A DNA stretch of 44,960 nucleotides from a virus, in IMG/VR virus record IMGVR_UViG_3300030101_003591, positions 1 to 44,960 of that record. One strand, given 5' to 3'. The position numbers were made by a program, and so were the translations under genes. Below the pieces are notes generated by a model. The model was not told the DNA's origin, made no database searches, and saw only the letters and a list, made by a program, of their open reading frames with translations. Position 1 is the stretch's first letter. Every line of letters begins with the position of its first letter. Positions 24,426-34,200 of the stretch are shown piece after piece.

Positions 24426-24721
24426 GCAGAGGTTTAATACGCCCGTTCTTTCCGCAAGCTCCGGTCAGCTACAACCAAGAGTATCAGGATCAGATTGTTC
24501 GAGCCTTTTCCATCTTTCTTGAGCAAGTACAAAACCCCGGCGAAACGCGGCACACGAACCTTACACTTACTACTTTACAAGAAGGTAACGACGTAGGACT
24601 TGAAGTGGGAGCAGTTTTTGAGGTAGACGGTATACTAAAGATAAGTCAGGCAAACCGACCACATGTAGCAGGTGTCGGAGCAACAACTAATTTAGGTCAA
24701 GTAGAGGTGAGTATAGAATGA
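24422..24721 (+). CDS. Conserved small tail-region protein
   Basis: A 99-residue protein overlapping its upstream neighbour by four bases. The start (MSRGLIRPFFPQAP, then IVRAFSIFLEQVQNPGETR) is recurrent downstream of the gp10-like gene in marine podoviruses. The second half is beta-like, with GLEVGAVFEVDGILKIS. No catalytic motif. Probably a small structural or assembly partner of the tail hub; function unknown. Confidence 0.7.
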   Translation: MSRGLIRPFFPQAPVSYNQEYQDQIVRAFSIFLEQVQNPGETRHTNLTLTTLQEGNDVGLEVGAVFEVDGILKISQANRPHVAGVGATTNLGQVEVSIE

Positions 24722-24903
24722 CTGCAAAAGCTGAAGACACTGTTCATTGTGCGTCATGTCCGAACGAGGTAAACACTCCTGAAGAGATAGCAAGCTATCC
24801 TGAAGGTAAATGTCCAGAATGCGGTAATTCTTGGACCGGATCTGAGAAACGCAGTACAATGATTGAAGTAACAGTACCTAGTGCAAGCGGAGCTACTCAA
24901 TAA
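24718..24903 (+). CDS. Small zinc-ribbon protein
   Basis: A 61-residue protein with two CxxC pairs (C11/C14 in CASC and C32/C35 in CPECG) spaced 17 residues apart, as in zinc ribbons. The rest is acidic and Ser/Thr-rich. It overlaps both neighbours (four bases and one base). A zinc-binding structural or adaptor role is likely; whether it binds nucleic acid or protein cannot be told. Confidence 0.72.
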   Translation: MTAKAEDTVHCASCPNEVNTPEEIASYPEGKCPECGNSWTGSEKRSTMIEVTVPSASGATQ

Positions 24904-26708
24904 TGGCACAAGCGCAACTGATAGAAGAAGAAGTACCAGCCGGCGGGATTGCCGATTTTATAATGACCGCCGAAGAAATCGCAGACCTTGAAAAAGAAGA
25001 AGCGAAAGAGGCGTTTGGGTCTGCGGGTATTGCTAACTTTGAAGATGTTGCGAAGCGCATGGCTTCTTATGGTCGTTATGGCGACGATAAAGTAGCGCAC
25101 GTTGAGACAGGCGAGCTTCTCGTACCACGGGCCTTGATCGAAGGTAATCCAGAACTCAAAGAGTCTATTTTTGGGCACCTTCGCGAGATGGGCATTGAGA
25201 ACCCCGAGCGGTACGTCGTTGGTTCTGGTGAGAACTCAATCAACCCGGACACCGGATTGCCTGAGTTTTTCTTCAAATCAATTCGACGGGCTGTTTCCAA
25301 GATTGGTAAAAGCGTAAGTAAAGCAGTTAGTAAGGTCGGCAAGGTACTTAAGAAGATTGCTCCGGCAGTGCTTACTGTTGTAGGAACTGCCGCTTTTGGT
25401 CCCATGTATGGTGCCGCTTTTGGTTCAGGGATTGGAACTCTCATACAAGGCGGCAACATAAAGGACGCTTTAAAATCTGCTCTGACTGCGGGAGCAATGG
25501 GCGCTGTTTCTGCGGGTCTTTCGTCTAAATTTAGTGGTGGTACTTTTATGGGCGGTATGAAAAATGCCGCTAAACTCGGCAATGTTTCGGCAGGTATCGA
25601 AAGCATTGGAAAAGCGGCAACTGGGGACTTTTCAGGGTTCTCTATGAAAAATATGTCGCAAGGTCCAACTGCCGAAGGTGGTACGGCTTATCAAACACCT
25701 GCGGCAGAAACTATACAGAATGTGGCATCTTCAGACGTTCCGGTCACGCCGGGACAAGAAATTGCGTCAGCGACAGACGTTACTTACTCTCCTACCGCTG
25801 TCGATCCCGGCGCAAACATGAAGTTAAACAGCGCGGGCGAGCTTGTTATGGCTCCTACTGGAGATTTAACAGGAGTCGAGCAATTTGCTAAAGGGGCCCC
25901 CGGTTATGTAGATACTTCGGCGGCTTACGCTTCGGGTGCAGGAGCAACCCCTGTAGTTGATCCCGGTGCAGGACTGACGTTGGATGCAGGAGGTAACCTA
26001 GTTCCTGTAGGCACCGCCGAGGCTAGTTCTGGTTTTGTAGATTCATTAAAAGAAACTGGGCAAAACGTACTAGACTTTTTTGATCCTCGTGTTCCAGACA
26101 CTGTTCCCGGTCTTGAGGCAGAAGTAACTCGATTAAAAGGGCTAGGATATACTGACGATGTTGCTCTTAAAATAGCTCAAGAAAATGTTGCAAAAGCAAC
26201 TCCGGGCTTTATAGAGCGTTACGGACCATTAGCCGTAGCAGGCACAGGTGCCGCCGCGTTGGGTGGTTTCTTTGAACCGACTCCCGTAGAAGAGCCAAAC
26301 CTTGTCAATGAGCGCACAGGGGCAGACCTTTTGGCAGAGAATCCGGAGCAATATAGGCTGTCTCCAGAAGCAAGAACACCCTCTCTTGCACAAGGCCCGT
26401 TTACGGTAGGCACCAACTACGGTCCTTTCTCTCCCCCTTCTTTACCTCCACAAATGCGTAATCCATTTGTGCGACCAGAAATGTACGCGGAGGACGGTGG
26501 ACAAGTTTTCCCACGTCGAACTGGCGGAATCATGCCTAACGAAGGTGTACCCGACGAGGACAGCGTCCGCGCTCTGTTGATGCCCGGTGAGTTTGTAATG
26601 ACAAAGAAAGCGGTCAAGGGACTCGGTAATGGCAATATGACGCGGGGTATCAACAATATGTATTCAATGATGCGTAATCTCGAAAACAAAGGACAAATGA
26701 TGTCATGA
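24903..26708 (+). CDS. Large virion protein with hydrophobic Gly-rich core (probable ejection protein)
   Basis: A 601-residue protein. Residues 60-125 hold a conserved block (KVAHVETGELLVPRALIEGN and YVVGSGENSINPDTG) known to me from marine podovirus virion proteins. Then comes a cationic amphipathic stretch (SIRRAVSKIGKSVSKAVSKV) and a Gly/Ala-rich hydrophobic zone (about 155-235) that could enter a membrane. The C-terminus has the block MPNEGVPDEDSVRALLMPGEFVMTKK split across 545-570, common in tail or internal proteins. A role in DNA ejection through the host envelope is inferred. It overlaps the next gene by four bases. Confidence 0.68.
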   Translation: MAQAQLIEEEVPAGGIADFIMTAEEIADLEKEEAKEAFGSAGIANFEDVAKRMASYGRYGDDKVAHVETGELLVPRALIEGNPELKESIFGHLREMGIENPERYVVGSGENSINPDTGLPEFFFKSIRRAVSKIGKSVSKAVSKVGKVLKKIAPAVLTVVGTAAFGPMYGAAFGSGIGTLIQGGNIKDALKSALTAGAMGAVSAGLSSKFSGGTFMGGMKNAAKLGNVSAGIESIGKAATGDFSGFSMKNMSQGPTAEGGTAYQTPAAETIQNVASSDVPVTPGQEIASATDVTYSPTAVDPGANMKLNSAGELVMAPTGDLTGVEQFAKGAPGYVDTSAAYASGAGATPVVDPGAGLTLDAGGNLVPVGTAEASSGFVDSLKETGQNVLDFFDPRVPDTVPGLEAEVTRLKGLGYTDDVALKIAQENVAKATPGFIERYGPLAVAGTGAAALGGFFEPTPVEEPNLVNERTGADLLAENPEQYRLSPEARTPSLAQGPFTVGTNYGPFSPPSLPPQMRNPFVRPEMYAEDGGQVFPRRTGGIMPNEGVPDEDSVRALLMPGEFVMTKKAVKGLGNGNMTRGINNMYSMMRNLENKGQMMS

Positions 26709-27523
26709 GTGTAACCGAGCAGATAGTCCGCGAAGCTCCCGAAATTGAAGCCTATAAGCTAGGACTTCTTGAAGATGCTAAGGCTCTTGCTGATGTACCA
26801 ATTAACCTACCTGTACAACAGGTGGCAGGACAGTCTGCTTTGCAACAACAAGCTGGGCAACTTGCGGCACAGGGTATTGGAGGGTTTACGCCGTTTTTGG
26901 AACAAGCTGGTTACACGATGGGCGATGCACTGCGAGCCATACAACCCGGTGCTGTCACAGAATACATGAATCCCTATCAAGACGCGGTGCAGTCCGAGAT
27001 CAACAGGGCTTTTGACATTCAGCAGAATCAGGCGGCAGGTCAATCGGTAGGAGCGGGAGCTTTTGGCGGTTCCAGAGCCCAAGTAGCACAAAGCGAGATT
27101 GATCGTAATCGGGCCGCGGCCCTTGCTCAATCGCAAGCGCAGAACTTCCTACAGGCACAGCGAGCGGCACAAACAGCCGCAGAACAGCTTGGAACTCTAG
27201 GTCTGCGTCAGGCAAGTCTTGGACAGTTGGGCCAACAGCTTGGCCAGCAAGAAGCGCAGTTTGCCTTCGACATGGGTCAACGTCAGCAGGCACAACAGCA
27301 AGCAGAGCTTGAGGCGCAACGTCAGAGCGACCTCGCTCAACTGTACGAACCATATCAGCGGTACGCGTTTTTATCTGACATTTATAAAGGCGCACCATCA
27401 ACACAGCAAACTATTGCTTCTTCTACAGCACCCAGTGTCTCTCCGGCACAGCAGTATCTTGGTCTGGGTATTGCGGGTCTGTCAGCGGCGGCAGGCGCAA
27501 ACAGGGCAGGGTTATTCGGATGA
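26705..27523 (+). CDS. Ala/Gln-rich internal virion protein (probable)
   Basis: A 272-residue protein. It has the conserved YMNPYQDAV and GAGAFGGSRAQVAQSE stretches seen in marine podoviruses beside ejection proteins. The middle (about 110-225) is a long Ala/Gln helix without Cys. The C-terminus is small and hydrophobic (YLGLGIAGLSAAAG). The helical Ala/Gln make-up resembles internal core proteins of podoviruses. It overlaps both neighbours by four bases. Function inferred. Confidence 0.65.
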   Translation: MSVTEQIVREAPEIEAYKLGLLEDAKALADVPINLPVQQVAGQSALQQQAGQLAAQGIGGFTPFLEQAGYTMGDALRAIQPGAVTEYMNPYQDAVQSEINRAFDIQQNQAAGQSVGAGAFGGSRAQVAQSEIDRNRAAALAQSQAQNFLQAQRAAQTAAEQLGTLGLRQASLGQLGQQLGQQEAQFAFDMGQRQQAQQQAELEAQRQSDLAQLYEPYQRYAFLSDIYKGAPSTQQTIASSTAPSVSPAQQYLGLGIAGLSAAAGANRAGLFG

Positions 27524-28086
27524 TGAACAGAGGTGTAATGCAACGACAGATGTTTGCTAAAGGCGGAGCCGCAGGTTTTCCAGACATGAACAAAGATGGC
27601 GAAATTACTCAAGCGGACATTTTGATGGGTCGCGGGGTTGATCTTAAAAAAATGCAAATGGGCGGTGAGCCGACAATGGCCCCACCTGCCGGAATCGCGG
27701 CCCTAGAACAGGCTCCCGCGGACCCCGGTCCTGCTATGGGTATGGAAGACATGGGTGTTGGCGAGGTAGACCAAGAAACTGTTGAGCAAATGCTATCTGA
27801 AGTCGCCCCTGAAATCGGTGATCCAGAACAAGCCGAAGACTTTGAGACAATGATGAACTCCGTTCGCGGTGACGACGCAACTGTTGAGCAACGCCGCGCC
27901 GAACTTGCCACTCTTGTTGGAGAAGAAGACGCCGCACAAACTCCTGAATCTGTACTGGCACTGGTACAGCCTGTTGTACAGATGTCGATGGTCGATCAGG
28001 GTATTGGCGGACTTGCAGAGCAAGAGATGCAACAGCCGGTACAGGGTGATATGGCCGGCGGTATCATGTCGATGATGGGAGGCTAA
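27520..28086 (+). CDS. Acidic protein with a single dockerin/EF-type calcium loop
   Basis: A 188-residue acidic, Met-rich protein. Residues 22-33 (DMNKDGEITQAD) place Asp or Asn at calcium-loop positions 1, 3 and 5, Gly at 6, Ile at 8 and Asp at 12, as in EF-hand or dockerin loops. The remainder is helical and low complexity, ending in a Met/Gly tail. It starts four bases before the stop of its upstream neighbour (ATGA). Probably a minor virion or assembly protein; calcium binding is inferred from the motif. Confidence 0.65.
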   Translation: MMNRGVMQRQMFAKGGAAGFPDMNKDGEITQADILMGRGVDLKKMQMGGEPTMAPPAGIAALEQAPADPGPAMGMEDMGVGEVDQETVEQMLSEVAPEIGDPEQAEDFETMMNSVRGDDATVEQRRAELATLVGEEDAAQTPESVLALVQPVVQMSMVDQGIGGLAEQEMQQPVQGDMAGGIMSMMGG

Positions 28087-28087
28087 T

Positions 28088-29866
28088 GTGGCGGAACTTC
28101 CGGCATTGTTAAGGTTTAAACCCGAAGCGTTTCAAAGTAGGCGGGGCGTAGGTTCTTTGATGCCACAGATTCCTACTGTTCCTACACTTCAGCAGGAATT
28201 TAAAGACCGTCGTGAAACTTACCGCGGCATTTTGGGCGATCCAGAAGCACAGAAAAAACAGACGCAAGCGCAGATGCTGTTTGATATTGCCAATACCGCA
28301 CTAGCCTTTAGTACAGCCGGCTCTCGTCCGGGCATGTCTCCTGCCGAGCGTTTGGCAGAGGCGGCGCTAGAAACCAAGCTGTTCCCGACAATCGCGGCAC
28401 GGACCGCGGCTCAGAATGAGCAACAACAAAAATTTGATCTGGCGGCGTTGCAGTCGGCGGAAAGCTCGCTGTCGGCGAAGCAAAAAGCGGCGGCTGATTA
28501 TCGAGAAGCTTTGTTAAAGCAAGGCAAAGAATATGAGCCGATGATTTACGAAGTAGATGGGCAAACTTATGGTCCTTTCAACGTTAAGAGCCAGCTTGGA
28601 AGAAGACAGCTACAAAATATTCAGGCTCAATTTCCCGGAGGACAGCCCTATAAAGTTGGAACACCCCCTGCCGATGATTCTCCGACCAAAGGCTACGTTA
28701 CATTAGTTGATCCAGATGCAACAAGTCCTGCGGAAACCGCGGTTTATTTAGATTTGAATAATCCAAAGGATAAAGCTCGTCACGATCAATTAAAGTCAAA
28801 AGGCTACGTTCCGGGTGGGAAAGCTTCTTTGACAGCGGACAATACTATTGAACCAGCGTTTGGTAAGGATGACTCAAGCATTTTGTTCAATCTTTTAGGG
28901 GATCCGGCAAATGCAAAAGCTTATGCAGAAGGCACTTTAAATCCTACGTTAACTTCAGAAATTAACGGAAAAATCGGTGAGCTGATAGCTAGCAAAGTGG
29001 CGTTTGACGAAACGCTAGGTAAAAATGTAAAAGTTCCGGGTTTGCCGCTTACTTCAGAAATTAAACAATTAATTGATTTGCGAAAATCGCGAGGACTAAC
29101 TGTTCCTGTAATGTCTGGCGCTGAACTAATTCAAAACACCAACCCGCAAGTTGCCGCGACGGCGGATTCAGTGGAAACTGAATTTGAAATTGGAACACCT
29201 CCGTTTAACGAAACATTAAAGAATCCAGATGGATCAATCAACTTAGATTCTCCAAATTGGAGACGTGTTCCAACAACCTTGTTTGATTCAAAAATTCGTT
29301 ATCAACGAGCAACGGGTATTGGTGAAGCTTTTCGGCGCCTTTCTAATTACTTTAGCGAAAATTTACGAGAAGTTGCAGGATCCGCTCCGATTAGCGAAGA
29401 GGGGCGTGAAATTGTTCAAGCCGACAGAGACTTAATCAACCTTAGAAACACTTTGATGCTTGAAATGACGAACTTGTCTGATGATCGTGTTCTTAAATTT
29501 GTTCAAGAAATGATTGTAGAAGACGTAGAAAAGTTAACTCCGGGTCTGTTTACTTCGGACGAAAAAGCTTTAGGCACTCTGTCCACTTTAAGAAAAGCTT
29601 ACGGTAAAGCTTGGGCCAACGGGGCTCGTGTTTTACCGGAGTATGGCGGAGACCCTAGCGGATATACCGAGTCTCAAATTACTAAAACTCGACTTAACAT
29701 GAACAAGTTGACCTCTATTATGGGCGAGCTTACCGCTTTTGAAGATTCATACAGAACATACCTTGAGGGTCTTTCTGGCGGAGTAAAAGCAGTAGATAGA
29801 AATCAGGCTCGACAAATGGTTTTTAAGTATCTTAGTGGACAAGCACCGACCTTAGAGGGGCAGTAG
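28088..29866 (+). CDS. Internal virion protein, hypothetical
   Basis: A 592-residue protein with GTG start one base after the preceding stop, preceded by GGGAGG. Its N-terminal third is helical and Ala/Gln-rich (MLFDIANTALAFSTAG and ERLAEAALETKLFP). Residues 150-235 contain a compact beta-containing part (YEVDGQTYGPFNVKS). The second half is helical. Similar proteins precede the giant protein in marine podoviruses. No catalytic motif was recognised. Likely ejected or core-located; inferred from order. Confidence 0.65.
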   Translation: MAELPALLRFKPEAFQSRRGVGSLMPQIPTVPTLQQEFKDRRETYRGILGDPEAQKKQTQAQMLFDIANTALAFSTAGSRPGMSPAERLAEAALETKLFPTIAARTAAQNEQQQKFDLAALQSAESSLSAKQKAAADYREALLKQGKEYEPMIYEVDGQTYGPFNVKSQLGRRQLQNIQAQFPGGQPYKVGTPPADDSPTKGYVTLVDPDATSPAETAVYLDLNNPKDKARHDQLKSKGYVPGGKASLTADNTIEPAFGKDDSSILFNLLGDPANAKAYAEGTLNPTLTSEINGKIGELIASKVAFDETLGKNVKVPGLPLTSEIKQLIDLRKSRGLTVPVMSGAELIQNTNPQVAATADSVETEFEIGTPPFNETLKNPDGSINLDSPNWRRVPTTLFDSKIRYQRATGIGEAFRRLSNYFSENLREVAGSAPISEEGREIVQADRDLINLRNTLMLEMTNLSDDRVLKFVQEMIVEDVEKLTPGLFTSDEKALGTLSTLRKAYGKAWANGARVLPEYGGDPSGYTESQITKTRLNMNKLTSIMGELTAFEDSYRTYLEGLSGGVKAVDRNQARQMVFKYLSGQAPTLEGQ

Positions 29867-29868
29867 TC

Positions 29869-32800
29869 ATGGCTGAGACAGAGTTAGAAAAAGCTGGAAT
29901 GGTTGTAGATGTAATACCTGATACACCAGTATCGGATGCACCAGTACCTGTCACAGATTCCATGCCGGCGCTCGTACCTGCGGCAACAGGGGGTCAAAGT
30001 TCTTTATACAGCTATACCTTTACTCCTCAAAATTTTGAAGCGGCCATACGCGATTTAGGCTTAAAAAACGTTGTCACTGGAATTGTAGATAGTGCCGCAG
30101 AGCAACGCCCCGGCTTGTTTAGTTATGAAACAATAAAAGACGGAACTGCTCCACTCTTAGATCAGCTTCCCGGATACAAAGATTTATCTTCAGAGCAACG
30201 CGCAACTATATTTTCAAACGACGAAGCTTTTTTACCTTTGTTTACAAACGTGGAAGACTTTGGGAAGTATACCGAAGAAGGTCGTGAAGGAGCTGGATAC
30301 CAAGCAATTATAGAACGAGTAAAAAGAACTGCATTGCCCGCCGCGGGCGCTACTACAGGCTTTGTTGGAGGAATTCGTGCGGCGGCTCCTATTGCTAATC
30401 TTATTCCGCCAAGCACTCCTGCCGGTATTTTCGGAAGAGGCTTAGTCTACTTGACGGGTGGAGTATTAGGGTCTTTGACTTTACAAGAAGCGGGCAAAGC
30501 GGGAAGTGAGGCTGTTTTTGGGGAAGATTATGCTGTTATTCCATCTCTTCAAGCTTCAAACAATTTCGGCGAAACTTTAACTTACGGTATGTCGGCATTA
30601 GCAAGTCCCCTCATTTGGAGCAGAAAAGCTGTCGAAAAAGGTGGAACTGGTGCAGTTCAATTTTTAGATGGTTTTTCAAAGGTTGCCCGAGGGGAAAAGT
30701 TTAAAGGATTATCAGATAAAGCAATTGAATCTGCGGCAAAGGAGCTTGGATTAACAACAAAACAATTTCGTCGAGCTTTAGAACTTGAAAGAGCCGGCGG
30801 TGTTCAAACAATGTTTTCTAAAACAGGACCGGGACTAAACTTAGGCATAACTCGATTCAGCCCGACTGGGCAACTGATTGATCCAACAAAGGGACCTGCT
30901 TGGATGCGCGCTTATGGTGGCATCGAAAAAGGCGTTGGAACCAGTATGCAAGCGGCACGAAAAAACCCGATCCCTTTCATTGGGTTTGAAACAACTGCGG
31001 CAGGCGGTGCCGCTAGTTTAGCGTATGTATCTGAAAACCTTTTTCCGGGAGAAACCGGACCTCGATTATTAATGGAGGTTGCGGGTGCGGCCTTACCTCC
31101 TTTGATTGCTAGACCCCTTATGGAATCTGTACCAGCAGGGTTAAGAGCGGCAAAACGAGTCATTACAGAGTATTACACCGGGGAAAGAAAAGGAATTTTA
31201 GAAGGTCGCATGAAAAAAGATGCGGCACGAAGAATTTTTAATGCTTTGGATGAAAGAATTCCCAAAGAGGCTCCGGGGGTGTTCTATCTAAATGACGAAA
31301 CTGGAGATTTTCAAGTCATTGCACAAGATGCTCCAGATCTTATAGAACAGGCAAACTCTTTAAAATCGCAAGGGTATGTCGAAGGAACTCCTCTGGACGT
31401 TTTAATTAAAGCGTTTGAGGCAGGAGCGATTGATCCACAAACCGGTGAAATAATACCCATAACCGCGGCATCTTTAGCGCAAGCTTCCGGGCTACCTTTG
31501 GCAAGGACGCTCGGAATAATTGAACAAGAGCTTGCACAAAGTCATCAAGAGCTTGCCTTGGCTAGTAAAGATGGCCGAGAAGTTTATATACAGGCTTCTA
31601 AAGCGGCAATAATGGCTTTGACAAAGGAAGGATCTCCAGAAGCTATGACAACAGCGGCTTTGATTCAACAAAAGTTGTTTGAAGAAAATATTTTCAATAA
31701 CGTAGAAGCCGCAACTACACGATTGACTTCTGCCTTTGGACGAGTTTTTGGGGATCAAGATAAAGAGGCTCCTGATGTATCTCGAAGGCTTGAATATGGA
31801 GAACAGCTCTACAAAACTCTAATCAATCAGCTAAATATTAGTAAGAAAAGAGAAAAAGAACTATGGGGACAAATTCGTAACTATCCAGTAACGCGGTTTT
31901 TTGACAAAGATGGATCGGAACTAAATCGGCCAAACATGGTCGAAATATTTGATATTCCTCGTGATGATGGCGGATTGAAGTTTTCTAACAAAGGTGGCAC
32001 GGGCGAAATTATGAAAGCCCTTGGCACTTACGCTGAAGATGTTCAAGAAATTCTTAATTTTTATATTGGACGAACTGTTACTAAGCAAGCTCCAGAAATT
32101 AAAGCCGCTGAAATTGCGGCGCGTAAAATTCGTGGAACGAATTATGGGGATCAGTTTTTAAAGTTTATTTCCGACAACCAAATTGATCTTAAAGGCGTAC
32201 CGCAGACAGATGACCCTATTCGTCTTTTAAGAGAAGAAGCCGCAAAATACAGCGGCAAGCTTGCAACTCCTGCAACTAAACGTTACGCAGATGCTCTTAA
32301 CAAACAGGCGGACATGCTTGTTGCAAGAATGGATTCGTCAAGAGGTTCAGCTCTTATGCCTCAAGGCGTAGATGGCGCTCCCTTAAACTATGACCGATTA
32401 TTTGAGTTAAGAAGTCATGTTTTAGATCAAGCTTCTAAAGCGCGAGCAAGCGGAGATAGCTATTTAGCCGGTAACTTAGACTTACTTGGCGCGTCAATTA
32501 CTCAGGATTTAACAGGTATGCCTTCTGATATTATGGCGGAAACAGGTACGGAAGCGGCGGTTAAAGCTTATAACACAGCTAGATCTTACACGAGAGCAAG
32601 AAATCGTGTGTGGAATGAAGGTATTCTTGGTGAAGTACAAACTTTTGACGGAAGAACCAGAGATCTGCGAATAGATCCGGAGTCTTTTGTTCACCGGTTA
32701 TTTCAAGGTGGAGAAAACCCTGTTTTACAACGACTTAATGAAATGCAAGCCGCAAAGTTGTTTATGCAAAAAGAGTTTGAAGGCGAAAAAGTTGTTGTAG

Positions 32801-34200
32801 ATGAAGCTGAAACCATTATGGACACAATGGAAAAGCTAATCCGTGATGTTCGTAAAAATATTGTCACTCGTAAAACAGACCCAGAAACCGGGAAAGTTTC
32901 TTTTGTAGTTAATCAAGGCAAGCTGGACAGCTACAAAGCTTTGCCGGAAACACAAGCAGTTTTCAGAATTTTTCCTAGTCTTGCGCTTGATTTAGCCGAT
33001 CTTGAATCTGCTCAACGTTTAGTAAACACCACTTTAATTCGTGGAACAGATTCAGAAAAGTATTTACCAACGTTAGCTTTTAAGGCTGTGCTTGAAAATG
33101 CGGAAAGTCCTTCAAAGGCAATTGCTACAGCTCTATCTATTCGAGCATTAGATCCTCAAAGTGGGAACCGCGTATTAAAACCGACGGGCGGATTGAACGA
33201 ATTATTAAGATTAGCAAAGTCCCAAGATACGTTTGAAAACCCGGTAACTGGTCAAACATTTACTCAAGAAGAAGCCCTTAGCGGATTGAAAACAGCGGTT
33301 TTTGACTACGCGGTTACGGCCAGTGGCGGAACAGGGTTTAGTTTCAGTCCAAAAAGAATGTCCGACATTTTGTTTACGAGAGTAAAAGGAACAAGCCCTA
33401 ACGAAAATTTTATCTTAGTCGATTGGATGAAGAAAAATAATTTGATGACAGAAAATGAAATTAAGTTATTGGAACAAAACCTATCTCAAATGATCGATGT
33501 AGAAACCGCTTTTTTTGAAGGAAATCTTGAAAGAATTTTGTTTCAAAATCCGACTCCATCTAAATCGCTGATGGTTGCAATGTTCGGTGCAACCGGCGGA
33601 CAAAAGATGCAGGAAACTTTGAACAAGTTGTTACAACGATTGGGCTTGGGGACTACCGGGGGAGGAATCGGAGGAGGAATGGTAGCGGCTCAAAAAGGTT
33701 CTACCATTGCTCAAGACTTAATTCTTCGCGGGCCAGAGTCTACAAAAATCGACTATATGGTTGAAATGATGAAAAATTCTCGTCTTATGGCGCTTATGTT
33801 AAAAACCATCAAAGACGAAAAAGACGCAGAAAATACATTTTCTGCAATAAATAAAGCTTTAGGGGGCGGAGCTACACAGGTAGGACGTCGATTGCCTTAC
33901 GTTCAAAGAGCATTAGGAGAAGAACCTGTCCCTGCTCCCCCGGAAGAAACAGAAGAAGCTCCTGCCCCAGAACCACAAGCATCGGTCCAAGCACCACAAC
34001 AGAATCTGATGGCACAGCGGTTCGCACAACCAACACCGACGGTCATCCAACCACGGCCCGCGGCTCCCGCACCGGCTCCTGTACAGCCACAAGGTGAAGC
34101 GAACCCGCAACAACGTGAGCAGTTAGCGGCTATGTTTCCTAATGATCCACTTTTACAAGCGGCTGGCGGCAGAGGCGGCATTGGAAGCCTGTTTTCGTGA
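29869..34200 (+). CDS. Giant virion protein, probable DNA-ejection protein
   Basis: The longest gene here, 1443 residues. Two hydrophobic Gly/Ala-rich zones lie at about 155-210 (AGATTGFVGGIRAAAPIANL region) and 375-430 (TAAGGAASLAYVSENLFPG region). Long charged helical regions fill 440-1320, and a Pro/Ala/Gln tail covers 1345-1443. Size, late position and hydrophobic patches recall the large internal proteins (T7 gp16-like) that form a channel for DNA entry. No lytic transglycosylase motif was seen. The next gene, an HlyC-like acyltransferase, overlaps its stop (GTGA), so this protein is the first candidate substrate. Role inferred. Confidence 0.7.
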   Translation: MAETELEKAGMVVDVIPDTPVSDAPVPVTDSMPALVPAATGGQSSLYSYTFTPQNFEAAIRDLGLKNVVTGIVDSAAEQRPGLFSYETIKDGTAPLLDQLPGYKDLSSEQRATIFSNDEAFLPLFTNVEDFGKYTEEGREGAGYQAIIERVKRTALPAAGATTGFVGGIRAAAPIANLIPPSTPAGIFGRGLVYLTGGVLGSLTLQEAGKAGSEAVFGEDYAVIPSLQASNNFGETLTYGMSALASPLIWSRKAVEKGGTGAVQFLDGFSKVARGEKFKGLSDKAIESAAKELGLTTKQFRRALELERAGGVQTMFSKTGPGLNLGITRFSPTGQLIDPTKGPAWMRAYGGIEKGVGTSMQAARKNPIPFIGFETTAAGGAASLAYVSENLFPGETGPRLLMEVAGAALPPLIARPLMESVPAGLRAAKRVITEYYTGERKGILEGRMKKDAARRIFNALDERIPKEAPGVFYLNDETGDFQVIAQDAPDLIEQANSLKSQGYVEGTPLDVLIKAFEAGAIDPQTGEIIPITAASLAQASGLPLARTLGIIEQELAQSHQELALASKDGREVYIQASKAAIMALTKEGSPEAMTTAALIQQKLFEENIFNNVEAATTRLTSAFGRVFGDQDKEAPDVSRRLEYGEQLYKTLINQLNISKKREKELWGQIRNYPVTRFFDKDGSELNRPNMVEIFDIPRDDGGLKFSNKGGTGEIMKALGTYAEDVQEILNFYIGRTVTKQAPEIKAAEIAARKIRGTNYGDQFLKFISDNQIDLKGVPQTDDPIRLLREEAAKYSGKLATPATKRYADALNKQADMLVARMDSSRGSALMPQGVDGAPLNYDRLFELRSHVLDQASKARASGDSYLAGNLDLLGASITQDLTGMPSDIMAETGTEAAVKAYNTARSYTRARNRVWNEGILGEVQTFDGRTRDLRIDPESFVHRLFQGGENPVLQRLNEMQAAKLFMQKEFEGEKVVVDEAETIMDTMEKLIRDVRKNIVTRKTDPETGKVSFVVNQGKLDSYKALPETQAVFRIFPSLALDLADLESAQRLVNTTLIRGTDSEKYLPTLAFKAVLENAESPSKAIATALSIRALDPQSGNRVLKPTGGLNELLRLAKSQDTFENPVTGQTFTQEEALSGLKTAVFDYAVTASGGTGFSFSPKRMSDILFTRVKGTSPNENFILVDWMKKNNLMTENEIKLLEQNLSQMIDVETAFFEGNLERILFQNPTPSKSLMVAMFGATGGQKMQETLNKLLQRLGLGTTGGGIGGGMVAAQKGSTIAQDLILRGPESTKIDYMVEMMKNSRLMALMLKTIKDEKDAENTFSAINKALGGGATQVGRRLPYVQRALGEEPVPAPPEETEEAPAPEPQASVQAPQQNLMAQRFAQPTPTVIQPRPAAPAPAPVQPQGEANPQQREQLAAMFPNDPLLQAAGGRGGIGSLFS

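Noticed and set aside
27000-27404. Minus-strand ORF of 134 residues inside the Ala/Gln-rich gene
   Set aside because: A shadow of a compositionally biased plus-strand gene, with no ribosome site and no recognisable domain.
29869-34200. RTX toxin as partner of the acyltransferase
   Set aside because: No GGxGxDxUx nonapeptide repeats or secretion signal were found in the giant protein, so it is not a classical RTX toxin.
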